In this document: in pieces, positions 6,722 to 12,912 of the stretch
Numbering within the stretch: the first letter of the stretch is position 1
Layout: every line of letters begins with the position of its first letter
Assembly: GCA_026397855.1 (NCBI GenBank)
Contig: JAPLUA010000011.1
Coordinates: 1-14,192, forward strand
From: Verrucomicrobiota bacterium
GTDB lineage: Bacteria; Verrucomicrobiota; Verrucomicrobiia; Limisphaerales; UBA8199
DNA length: 14,192 nt
Direction: 5' to 3'
The notes under the pieces: model-generated
Told to the model about the DNA's origin: nothing
Database searches by the model: none
Seen by the model: the letters and a program-made list of their open reading frames with translations, nothing else
Program-made: the position numbers and the translations under genes

Positions 6722-8389
6722 CTATACTGCGGCGGGCCTGCGCGAGACCGTGAAAAGGATGGCGCAAAGGATGAGGAAGAGGAAAAGGACCGAGTGCATC
6801 TGGAACGGGAAATCAAATCGGGCGTGGACCAAGCACCCGCCCAGCGCCAGCCACATCAGCGCCACAAAACGCCTGCCGCCGCAGATTCCCCCGCGCGCAA
6901 ACCAGCGTGCCAAGACCGTCGCAAATGCCAGGGCGATCAACGCGCTGCCGGCCCAGCCGAACGTGATGCGCGTCTCGAGCCAGTCGTTATGGAGCTGCGC
7001 CCACCAGTTGAAATCGTTATTGGGCCGGTAGAGCTGGGAAACGGTCTCGAAGGTGCCGGGGCCCGTGCCGAAGACCGGGTAATCGGCGGCCATGGGACGG
7101 GCGCCTTCGTAATCCCGCTCCCGGTGTGCGAAACCCTCGCCCAACACTGCCATTCGCGGTTTCAGCGCCTTCCACCCCAAGGAAACCCCGAGGGCCATCG
7201 CTCCTGCAAAGAAAAGAGCAAGAACGCGCAATGCGATGATCCGGGCCCTTCGGTCCTGGTGCCGCGGAGCGGCGAACAGGAAGTGGGTTGCAACCAGGAA
7301 GAGGGGGGCCAGGACGAGCATTCCACCCGTGATGAGGGTGCCGCCGCGGCTCGTAGAAATGATCGGGCATGCCGCCATGATGGCGCAACAAACGAGTACC
7401 AGATGGTGTCCCTGCCGCCTCGACCCTCGCGACAGGTGGAGCATCCACCAGAACCCGAGGCACCCGGGCCACAGCAGGTTGAAGTATTGCGAGGCATTCG
7501 CGTAGTAGGCGTAGGGGCCAAACTGGGCTGCGGCGGTATTGTGAATGGCCGGCCTGACCAGGAACAGCAGCTTTCCCGAACCCTCGAGCCGCTGCACAAT
7601 CCCTTCCAGACCCAGCAAGCCCCCGTTGATGGCCAATAACCAAAATAGGCGGCGTAACCGGACAGGAAAGAAATCCAGCTCGTCATTGCCGTCCGCACGA
7701 CTTGCCCGGTGCTCAACCCGCCGGTCGTCATCGGACTTTCCCAGCAGCCAATCGCGGATCGCCCAAAACGCGCAAGCCAGCCCGAGGTAGCTCCAAAACA
7801 CGAACCAGGTCCGGCCGCTATCGAGGCTGTGGGGCAGCCACCGGATGTAGTCATCGTGATAGACAAAACTGAGCGTGTAGGGATCATAGAAAGCCCGCGC
7901 GTTTAAGGCGCTAACGAGGCAGTAGCCCAGAAGTGCAACCGAGAGCCCGGCAAGCGTTGCGGTAAGCCGCCTTGAAGTGAGCAACCCCTGACCTCTGACC
8001 CCTGACCTCTGACCTCTGCCTTCCGTCTCCCCATCCCCACTCCCTGCTCTCTGCTCCCCGCTTCCACCCCCATGCCCCTCATCCCACCGTGGCGGATGAT
8101 ACCCCTTGAGCCAACGGATAGCCAACTTGACCGCCAGCACCCCCCCCAGGACGTAACCGGCACCATTCATCACCCGGACAGCCCACGGCTGGCTGGTGCC
8201 GAAGGCCCAGGGGCTGAAAAGAACCATGAGATAGATCAGCCCCTCGGTCAGTTGGTCACAGGCCGTGTATATTTGAATGTCACGGACAGACAAAGGGTGA
8301 CGCTTGCGCACCCGCCTCGGGGCGCCCACCACCCTGGCAGCACCACGAGCGTATTGGCTCGGCACCTGTGATGGCTCACGTGGATCCAT
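6722..8389 (-). CDS. O-antigen ligase / polymerase family (Wzy_C) membrane protein
   Basis: A 555-residue multi-spanning protein of the O-antigen ligase/Wzy polymerase family, which joins or polymerises glycan units on the periplasmic side of the inner membrane. Membrane segments alternate with loops; family motifs include GPYAYYANASQYFNLLWPG (291-309), STSRGGT (345-351), the long periplasmic loop with RERDYEGARPMAADYPVFG (423-441), GTGPGTFETV (441-450) and LHNDWLETRITFGWAG (466-481). I place the start at the ATG of MDPREP (8389), not the ATG at 8530, because the upstream 47 codons run through a dispersed repeat and a decayed parE. Residues ~108-136, between the second membrane segment and the core, are a Gly/Arg/Glu-rich insert (GEQRAGSGDGETEGRGQRSG) encoded by 7-bp repeats. 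Its position next to an exosortase is typical of exosortase/exopolysaccharide loci. Confidence 0.88.
   Translation of the reverse strand: MDPREPSQVPSQYARGAARVVGAPRRVRKRHPLSVRDIQIYTACDQLTEGLIYLMVLFSPWAFGTSQPWAVRVMNGAGYVLGGVLAVKLAIRWLKGYHPPRWDEGHGGGSGEQRAGSGDGETEGRGQRSGVRGQGLLTSRRLTATLAGLSVALLGYCLVSALNARAFYDPYTLSFVYHDDYIRWLPHSLDSGRTWFVFWSYLGLACAFWAIRDWLLGKSDDDRRVEHRASRADGNDELDFFPVRLRRLFWLLAINGGLLGLEGIVQRLEGSGKLLFLVRPAIHNTAAAQFGPYAYYANASQYFNLLWPGCLGFWWMLHLSRGSRRQGHHLVLVCCAIMAACPIISTSRGGTLITGGMLVLAPLFLVATHFLFAAPRHQDRRARIIALRVLALFFAGAMALGVSLGWKALKPRMAVLGEGFAHRERDYEGARPMAADYPVFGTGPGTFETVSQLYRPNNDFNWWAQLHNDWLETRITFGWAGSALIALAFATVLARWFARGGICGGRRFVALMWLALGGCLVHARFDFPFQMHSVLFLFLILCAILFTVSRRPAAV
7984..8067. 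repeat. Twelve 7-bp repeats inside the ligase gene
   Basis: Plus-strand units run ACCCCTG, ACCTCTG, ACCCCTG, ACCTCTG, ACCTCTG, then degenerate CCTTCCG, TCTCCCC, ATCCCCA, CTCCCTG, CTCTCTG, CTCCCCG, CTTCCAC, 84 bp in all with the period held at 7. It encodes the polar linker at residues ~108-136 of the ligase. Confidence 0.9.
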
Positions 8390-8433
8390 GTAGCATCTAC
8401 AAGATGAAAGACTGAGAATCCGTTGAAAACCCA

Positions 8434-8489
8434 AACTGAGGAGGGCGAGCGGCCTCGCCCTCCCGAAAGCCCGTTCTTCAAACAGGCTC
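8434..8489. repeat. Dispersed repeat copy abutting the broken parE
   Basis: The plus strand around CCGAAAGCCCGTTCTTCAAA aligns with 11573-11611 (CTAAAGCCCGGCTTTCAAAG), sharing CTCGCC-TCCC-AAAGCCCG-TTCAAA-GGCTC. The edge of the copy coincides with the point at which the ParE-like frame ends, so insertion of this repeat may have truncated the toxin gene. Confidence 0.6.
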
Positions 8490-8603
8490 TCAACCGAACA
8501 GGCGCAGGTCCTCCTGCCAATTCGTCGCACTCTCGCGCCGGATGTAATGCGCGGCGCACACGAGATCGTCGTCGGCTGCCCGATGCAGGATGTAGCCCTT
8601 CAC
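8490..8603 (-). pseudogene. parE: Truncated ParE-like toxin
   Basis: From a GTG at 8603 the frame reads VKGYILHRAADDDL ... AAHYIRRESATNWQEDL and stops after 37 residues. This is the start of a ParE/RelE-superfamily toxin (beta-strand, then helix), where a whole protein is about 95-100 residues; the catalytic C-terminal sheet is missing. The GTG overlaps the TGA of the upstream ParD-like frame (GTGA), the usual parDE arrangement. A dispersed repeat begins at the truncation point. Confidence 0.6.
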
Positions 8604-8854
8604 GCTTGGGCTCGTTGGTAAATCGCCCGCTTCCGGCTGGGGGCGGCTGGCGCGCCCGGACTTCTCATGCCCTCATCCAGCAGGCGCTCCAATTCCTGGC
8701 GCGTGGCGAAGCTCGCGCCCCGCGGGCCGGAACGCGCCTCCACCAACTCCGCGACCCGGATGCAATGACGGATGTATTCGGAGGCGTTCGCAAACTCTCC
8801 GCTGCGAACGCGCTACCGAATGGTCGTCTCGTAGTTTAACAGTGAGACGTTCAT
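8600..8854 (-). pseudogene. parD: ParD-like antitoxin broken by an internal stop
   Basis: The frame starts MNVSLLNYETTIR, has a TAG at 8813-8815 (codon 14), then continues RVRSGEFANASEYIRHCIRV and on to RQELERLLDEGMRSPG before a TGA at 8600-8602. MNVSL plus RVRSGEFANASEYIR is the recognisable beta-strand and helix of the ParD ribbon-helix-helix family, so the TAG is a nonsense mutation in a former antitoxin gene. I see no in-frame restart codon directly after the TAG. Its 3' end overlaps the ParE-like start by 4 nt. Confidence 0.7.
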
Positions 8855-8927
8855 TGGAAGAAGATCACGTGAGTGTCATACTTTGTCAGAGCTTGTTATC
8901 AAACAATCAATAGCAGACGGTAAAGGC

Positions 8928-11030
8928 TTAATGTCCTGACAACACAGCATGGCTTTCCACCCGGATCAACTTTCCCAGCTCTCGGGTGAGGGCGGCCCTG
9001 GCATCCTCCGGCCGTTCATATCCGCCCACCGCCACTTCAAGGTACCGCTGCCCGTAATTCCGGCTGCCGGCGAGGGCGGCCTTGATGCGGTCAGACGTGT
9101 TTTGCCGGCGATTGGACAAAACGGCGCTTCCGGTGGGATCCTCGTAGATGCCATAGAACACGTGAATCCTGCTGCCCTCGGAGGTGAAAACATACTGCTG
9201 CATTGCCAACTCCATGCCCGCAACAGGCACCGTGATGATTCCGAGATAGTCTTGCAGCTTCATCCCGGCCCTCGGCAGGCACTTCTCCGGCCCGTGCGTT
9301 TTAGCCATCTGGATGGCCACCTGGTTCTTAAGCGACCAGCCAGGCAGCCAACGGAAGTAATAGAGCTGCCAGGCATTGGCACCGGAATCCTGCCAGCGTC
9401 CCTCAAGGCTCTGGTCGGCCCTGAATTGACCCCGGATTTCCTGCGGCATCTCGACCCTGGTAACGGCCGGCTCCGCCACGTCCAGGTTCACAGTCCAGTT
9501 GCTTGTGGCTGCGGAGCCGTGCTCATGGGATCGGTACCAGAGCTGGGTGCCGGCCTCGACCACTACCAGCCAGCCCAGAAGGGCCCAGGGGAGGAGGCGG
9601 AGAGGGGAGAGGGGAGAGAGGAGAGGGGCCACCTCTCCCCTGCCCTCTCCCCCAGCGGAGAGGGGGTAGGCTGTGCCAGCGGGGACGATGGCAGATCCCG
9701 CAGGCGAGGACGCCTGCGCCACGCATTGACCTCCGCCCCCTGCTTTCTCCTTTCTCCTTTCTCCCCTCTCCCTTACCCTCTCTGCTATCTGCTCTCTCCT
9801 ATCTCCTGCCCCGCCCGCCCACGCCATCGCCCACAGCGAGAGAAAGCAGGCGACCAGGATGGTGACGCCCGCGGGATCATGCCAGGAGGCCACGGCGTCA
9901 ATCCCTTTTGCGGATGCAACCCAGGTCAACAGCAACGTGCGGCCCACGTTGAAGAGGAAAGCCAGACCAAACCCCGCCAGCACGCAAAACGCACGACGCA
10001 CGACGCTCAGCGCATAGACTTCCCCGAAAAACAGCGACAGCATCAGCGTGGCCTGGAGGGAACGGATACCGCTGCACGCCTCGTTGATTCCCACCACCCC
10101 GGTAGCCACCTCGATGACATTGGCATGTTGGACAGCGGGGATCCCGAAAAGGCCAAGCAGTTCGATGGTGGTAGCGGTGTTGAGCCGCATCAGCGACTGC
10201 GTAATGAAGGTCTCCACCCCGGTAGGCCAGGGAACAGCTACCAGGAAGAAGCAGATCGGGAAGGCGAGGGAGGGGAAACTGAAATGCTGAAACGGCGAAG
10301 GTGAGGCTTTGCCATCGCCCTCCCCGCCGCCTTCCAAATTTCTGCTTTCTGCTTTCTGCTTTCTGCTTTTCCCACCCCCCTTCCCCTGACCACGGACCAC
10401 GGACCACGGACTACAGACTGTGGACTCTGGACTGTGGACTACATAAGCCGTGATCAGCGTCAGACCAACGACTTCGAGGGCCCACAGCCAGCTCGTCAGG
10501 CGCCAGATCGGATTGGCCTCGTGGAGGATGCGGGTGGGCAGGTAAAGAAGCGCCAGGAAAGCGAGAAGAAGATAGAAGATGGGAGATTGAGACTGAATGG
10601 CACCACCCCGCCCGCCATCTCTACTCTCCGCTCTCCTATCTCCTATCTGCGATCTCCCATCCCCTGCGCGCACGCACGCATACGCGAGATAGACGCACAG
10701 GAAGGGAACAGCCCACCCGTAGCCGTATTGTTCATAGACCGACCACTGCGCCCCTAGGTAATAAATGAGAACAGCCCAGTAGCCGGCGAGGGGGAGGAGA
10801 AAGAAGAGAGAAGATGGAAGAGAGAAGATGGGGAAGACCTTTCTGCCTGGTAGTCTGGTAGTTTGCGTCGGCCGGCGGCTGCTGGCTTGCTCCCAGGCTG
10901 GGCAAGTGTTTGGGGGAGAGAGAAGAAGTCGCCGGCAGGCACTGCAACGGGGGCCCGAGCCAAACGCACGAACGCGGCGCTTCTTCTCCCTCTCCCCTTC
11001 TGAAGGGGAGAGGGCCTGGAGTTTGGACAT
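8928..11030 (-). CDS. Exosortase with fused EpsI-like C-terminal domain
   Basis: A 700-residue membrane protein. The exosortase core has its three catalytic residues in family context: Cys319 (GINEACSGIRSLQ), Arg364 (FNVGRTLLLT) and His384 (ASWHDPAGV). Exosortases cleave C-terminal PEP-CTERM-type signals of exported proteins in exopolysaccharide-producing bacteria. Residues ~485-700 form an EpsI/DUF3485-like periplasmic domain: a membrane segment, then THGPEKCLPRAGMKL (578-592) and a strand-rich tail. Three polar inserts interrupt the membrane protein, at ~121-149, ~200-248 and ~404-480. They are encoded by 7-bp repeats and, in the last, by a dispersed hairpin repeat and an ASSPAGSAIVPAG-type repeat. 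The first ~65 residues also come from repeat sequence (LSPSEGER hairpin), so translation may start later; no ribosome binding site is visible at 11030 and no clear ATG lies downstream before the first membrane segment (~70-93). No PEP-CTERM protein is visible in the window. Confidence 0.9.
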   Translation of the reverse strand: MSKLQALSPSEGEREKKRRVRAFGSGPRCSACRRLLLSPPNTCPAWEQASSRRPTQTTRLPGRKVFPIFSLPSSLFFLLPLAGYWAVLIYYLGAQWSVYEQYGYGWAVPFLCVYLAYACVRAGDGRSQIGDRRAESRDGGRGGAIQSQSPIFYLLLAFLALLYLPTRILHEANPIWRLTSWLWALEVVGLTLITAYVVHSPESTVCSPWSVVRGQGKGGGKSRKQKAESRNLEGGGEGDGKASPSPFQHFSFPSLAFPICFFLVAVPWPTGVETFITQSLMRLNTATTIELLGLFGIPAVQHANVIEVATGVVGINEACSGIRSLQATLMLSLFFGEVYALSVVRRAFCVLAGFGLAFLFNVGRTLLLTWVASAKGIDAVASWHDPAGVTILVACFLSLWAMAWAGGAGDRREQIAERVRERGERRKEKAGGGGQCVAQASSPAGSAIVPAGTAYPLSAGGEGRGEVAPLLSPLSPLRLLPWALLGWLVVVEAGTQLWYRSHEHGSAATSNWTVNLDVAEPAVTRVEMPQEIRGQFRADQSLEGRWQDSGANAWQLYYFRWLPGWSLKNQVAIQMAKTHGPEKCLPRAGMKLQDYLGIITVPVAGMELAMQQYVFTSEGSRIHVFYGIYEDPTGSAVLSNRRQNTSDRIKAALAGSRNYGQRYLEVAVGGYERPEDARAALTRELGKLIRVESHAVLSGH
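9594..9628. repeat. 7-bp repeat tract in the exosortase gene (5 units)
   Basis: Plus-strand units GAGGCGG, AGAGGGG, AGAGGGG, AGAGAGG, AGAGGGG. On the coding strand it is C/T-rich and encodes the SPLSPLRL part of the linker before the EpsI-like domain. Confidence 0.85.
9640..9722. repeat. Dispersed hairpin repeat plus a second repeat, in frame in the exosortase gene
   Basis: CCCTCTCC (9643-9650) pairs with GGAGAGGG (9657-9664). The same hairpin type occurs at 10988-11014 and 11394-11422 outside the conserved core. It continues into GCAGATCCCGCAGGCGAGGA, which encodes the QASSPAGSAIVPAG segment and resembles another dispersed repeat family. Both are translated within the linker at residues ~438-470 without breaking the frame. 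Confidence 0.75.
9744..9806. repeat. 7-bp repeat tract in the exosortase gene (9 units)
   Basis: Plus-strand units TTTCTCC x3, CCTCTCC, CTTACCC, TCTCTGC, TATCTGC, TCTCTCC, TATCTCC. The coding strand is purine-rich and encodes a charged Arg/Glu/Lys segment (DRREQIAERVRERGERRKEK, residues 410-429) just after the exosortase core. Confidence 0.9.
10339..10366. repeat. 7-bp repeat tract in the exosortase gene (4 units)
   Basis: Four perfect copies of TTTCTGC on the plus strand (GCAGAAA on the coding strand). It encodes the RKQKAESR segment in the second polar insert (residues ~223-230). The identity of the copies suggests recent expansion. Confidence 0.95.
10389..10444. repeat. 7-bp repeat tract in the exosortase gene (8 units)
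   Basis: Plus-strand units ACCACGG x3, ACTACAG, ACTGTGG, ACTCTGG, ACTGTGG, ACTACAT. This is the same word family as the glycosyltransferase tract (AGTCCRY) but in the opposite orientation relative to transcription. It encodes VVHSPESTVCSPWSVVRGQ (residues ~197-215). Confidence 0.9.
10634..10661. repeat. 7-bp repeat tract in the exosortase gene (4 units)
   Basis: Plus-strand units TCCTATC, TCCTATC, TGCGATC, TCCCATC. It encodes DGRSQIGDRR (residues ~124-133) in the first polar insert, between two membrane segments. Flanking sequence on both sides is similarly pyrimidine-rich with a weaker 7-bp rhythm. Confidence 0.85.
10794..10835. repeat. 7-bp repeat tract in the exosortase gene (6 units)
   Basis: Plus-strand units GAGGAGA, AAGAAGA, GAGAAGA, TGGAAGA, GAGAAGA, TGGGGAA. 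On the coding strand it encodes FPIFSLPSSLFFLL, so this tract contributes to the first membrane segment rather than a polar loop. Confidence 0.8.
10943..11014. repeat. Two dispersed repeats at the exosortase 5' end
   Basis: GCAACGGGGGCCCGAGCCAA (10947 onward) resembles GCAACGGGACGGAACCAAAC (11456 onward), and both are followed by CGCAC-AA-GCGGC. Next to it, CCCTCTCCCCTTC (10988-11000) and GAAGGGGAGAGGG (11002-11014) form a perfect 13-bp inverted repeat. Both lie in the first ~30 codons of the annotated exosortase frame, hence the doubt about its start. Confidence 0.7.
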
Positions 11031-11050
11031 TCTGCGGGCTGGATAGCACT

Positions 11051-11316
11051 CAATCCCAAAGGGATTGCATCACTCAGCCCAGGGTTGCCGCGGCGCGCTA
11101 CCCTGGGTTTGTGCGCCCGCATTTTCCCAACCCTGAATGGGTTACAGCCTCACCCCTCCGCTGCGCATTCTCGCCATTATGCCGCTGCGATTGGGATTGA
11201 CGACCGTGAAAGAGAAATCCGATACAACCCTTGCAGGGTTGGTTCCCGCACCAGACACGCCCAGGGTAGCGCGCAGCGCGCAACCCTGGGCTAAGTGATC
11301 TCATCCTTTCAGGATG
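11051..11316. repeat. Mirror-symmetric ladder of short hairpins
   Basis: Six palindromes occur in order: CAATCCC-AAA-GGGATTG (11051-11067), a CCCAGGGTTGC...GCTACCCTGGG hairpin (11078-11107), AACCC-TGAAT-GGGTT (11129-11143), CAACCCT-TGC-AGGGTTG (11225-11241), a CCCAGGGTAGC...GCAACCCTGGG hairpin (11260-11290) and CATCCT-TTC-AGGATG (11302-11316). The second half is roughly the reverse complement of the first. No gene is present. Confidence 0.8.
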
Positions 11317-11742
11317 AAGTTCTGCCGGAAAAGTCCAAATTCCAGTCCCCGTGTTCACAAGCCAAAACCAGGAAATGTGCCTCCTCTCCCCTGCCCTCTC
11401 CTCCCGCAGCGGGAGGAGAGGGGGAAGATGGGCCGGTCCTGGGCTGCGTCTGGTGCAACGGGACGGAACCAAACGCACAAAGGCGGCTCATACAGATCTC
11501 GCTTCTCAATCCGATCACGGTTGCGCCCTCCCAGGGAAACAAATATCTATGGCCATCAGGCCTCGTGAGGACGCTCGCCATCCCTAAAGCCCGGCTTTCA
11601 AAGCGGCTCATATGCAGTTCAGACGTGCTTGAATACGCCCGGAGACCTGCCGATTGAAAATCGGCGATACAGCAGATTACAAATCTGCGTTACGTCACAG
11701 CAGATGTACTCAGGGGAAGCCAGGCCGGATGGGGGGCCTGGG
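11317..11742. other. Non-coding stretch built from dispersed repeat fragments
   Basis: No frame here resembles a protein. Contents are a perfect 14-bp inverted repeat CCCTCTCCTCCCGC / GCGGGAGGAGAGGG at 11394-11422; a GCAACGGGACGGAACC repeat at 11456; a copy of the CCCTAAAGCCCGG repeat at 11573-11611 (partner at 8434-8489); and the hairpins CCGATT-GAA-AATCGG (11650-11664) and GCAGATT-ACA-AATCTGC (11672-11688), which recur at 13863-13901 and 14060-14098. Confidence 0.7.
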
Positions 11743-11840
11743 GACGATTTGTGACATGCCGGGGGTCCCAATCTACCCACCCGCCCCCTCAAAACGCCAT
11801 GCGGGGCGCCTGGCGCATTCCTGGGGGCATGCCAGGCTGC
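11743..11840. repeat. Dispersed intergenic repeat, copy 2
   Basis: ACGATTTGTGACATGCCGGG, then ACCCACCCGCCCCCTC and a GGCGCCTGGCGCATTCC region, aligns collinearly with 2906-3000. The copies are diverged (I estimate about three quarters identical by eye) and have no coding potential. Confidence 0.6.
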
Positions 11841-11854
11841 TTTCCGGACCGGGC

Positions 11855-11994
11855 TTATCCGGATCCATCCGGTTTTATCCGTGGTCCAATTCTTCGAGGG
11901 GCCGCAGGGAGTTTTCTCTGTGTTCGTTCGCTTCTCGCGGATACGTGCGCGTAGCGAGTTCGCTCGGTTTAGGCCGGCAGAATGCCGACGCTCC
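11855..11994. repeat. 140-bp direct repeat, left copy flanking the toxin-antitoxin pair
   Basis: It matches 12688-12827 base for base at a constant offset of 833 with only about five mismatches (for example GGATCC/GGCTCC, CGCTCGG/CGCACGG, TAGGCC/TAAGCC, CCGACG/CCGGCG) and no gaps. A core example is GTGGTCCAATTCTTCGAGGG. Confidence 0.95.
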
Positions 11995-12011
11995 CTCCAG
12001 GTCCCTCTGAC

Positions 12012-12305
12012 CTATCCGCCGATCTCTCGCAGCGCCCGAAGTTGACGGAACACGCTGTAGACCACGTCGCGAAGGTCAGCATAATCCAGCCGGACCACTG
12101 GCCCCGGCTCAAGGTGGTAAACAATGCGGTAATCCCCAATCCGGAGACGGTAAAACCCCTCCAATTCGCCCCGAAGCGGCTTTAAGTCGAGCCTCCCAGC
12201 ATGCCCGGCAGCAAGGGCCTTGAGTTCTCGCCGCACGCGCTGCCTGGTTCCAGGCGGCAACCCCTGCAACCAAAGCTGTACAGGCTCAGAGGCCGAAACT
12301 CTCAT
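12012..12305 (-). CDS. RelE/ParE-superfamily toxin
   Basis: A 97-residue basic protein of the RelE/StbE type, typically a ribosome-dependent mRNA interferase in the cytoplasm. It shows the family order: an N-terminal strand (VQLWLQGLPP), two helices (GTRQRVRRELKALAAG), then the sheet KPLRGELEGFYRLRIGDYRI (residues ~42-61) followed by VYHLEPGPVV and a C-terminal helix. The RLRIGDYRIVY motif is diagnostic and length is normal. The start ATG at 12305 overlaps the antitoxin gene by 20 bp, implying translational coupling. No damage is visible, so the pair looks functional. Both genes lie inside a 833-bp unit bounded by direct repeats. Confidence 0.88.
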   Translation of the reverse strand: MRVSASEPVQLWLQGLPPGTRQRVRRELKALAAGHAGRLDLKPLRGELEGFYRLRIGDYRIVYHLEPGPVVRLDYADLRDVVYSVFRQLRALREIGG

Positions 12306-12546
12306 CGGCCAAATCCAGGTCCTTGTAGTTTAACCTTCCCGCTTTGGCTGCCCGGAGCGTCTTCATGGCTCGGGGATTGGAAAGCAAGTTCATGGTTTCG
12401 AGGAGGGACTCGTAATCGGCTATCGGGAGCAAAACGGCTGTGGGCTTGTCCCGGTTCGTGATGAGAAAGCTCTTTCCGGAATTGCAAAACCTCGGCAGCC
12501 CGGCCTGGGCCCTCGAAATGGTGAGTGTGTTGTCTGTAGCTTTCAT
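12286..12546 (-). CDS. Phd/YefM-family antitoxin
   Basis: An 86-residue protein starting MKATDNTLTISRAQAGLPR, with the Phd/YefM fold signatures: an N-terminal strand-helix DNA-binding part, FLITNRDKPTAVLLPIADYE (residues ~27-46), then a helix (YESLLETMNLL) and a C-terminal toxin-binding tail (AAKAGRLNYKDLDL). It should neutralise the adjacent RelE-like toxin and repress the pair. I prefer the ATG at 12546 over a GTG at 12564 because MKAT aligns with the family start; a TATATAA box lies just upstream of the ATG and may be the -10 element, which would also favour the ATG. Confidence 0.85.
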   Translation of the reverse strand: MKATDNTLTISRAQAGLPRFCNSGKSFLITNRDKPTAVLLPIADYESLLETMNLLSNPRAMKTLRAAKAGRLNYKDLDLADESFGL

Positions 12547-12687
12547 TGCAGAGTTATATACCACCGAAACCCGCTGTTGGCAATGCCAGCCAAGCCCGGA
12601 CCCACCCTGACCTTGCCATCAAGGATCGGGAGTATCCGATGACGGAAGATTGAACGCCGAGACGCAGAGGGTTCTTGTCCGGGGGGC

Positions 12688-12827
12688 CTATCCGGCTCCA
12701 TCCGGTTTTATCCGTGGTCCAATTCTTCGAGGGGCCGCAGGGAGTTTTCTCTGTGTTCGTTCGCTTCTCGCGGATACGTGCGCGTAGCGAGTTCGCACGG
12801 TTTAAGCCGGCAGAATGCCGGCGCTCC
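12688..12827. repeat. 140-bp direct repeat, right copy flanking the toxin-antitoxin pair
   Basis: Second copy of 11855-11994, same orientation, 833 bp apart. It lies upstream of the antitoxin promoter region and downstream of the WcaF-like gene. The stretch between (12565-12687) contains no gene but an ACGCCGAGACGCAGAGGG motif. Confidence 0.95.
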
Positions 12828-12912
12828 TCTCTGCGTTAAGCCCGGTTTCGGTCTGGCTGCGGCTTTTCCACGCCGCGTCTTTGGTCTTCGTTGCTCATCT
12901 CAGCCGCCGACT

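Noticed and set aside
6794..7639. 281-codon plus-strand frame opposite the ligase gene
   Set aside because: It is an antisense shadow; the minus strand has the Wzy_C family motifs and membrane segments.
8390..8530. N-terminal extension of the ligase to the ATG at 8530
   Set aside because: The extra 47 codons run through a dispersed repeat and the parE remnant and show no family similarity.
8949..10304. 451-codon plus-strand frame opposite the exosortase gene
   Set aside because: The minus strand carries exosortase catalytic motifs in the same interval; this frame is an antisense shadow favoured by high GC.
11654..12010. 118-codon plus-strand frame between exosortase and toxin
   Set aside because: It is composed end to end of three dispersed repeats (hairpin pair, intergenic repeat copy 2 and the 140-bp direct repeat) and has no protein character.
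11855..12827. Composite transposon or integron cassette around the toxin-antitoxin pair
   Set aside because: The 140-bp repeats encode no transposase, show no terminal inverted repeats and have no attC-like fold; only the direct-repeat arrangement is supported.
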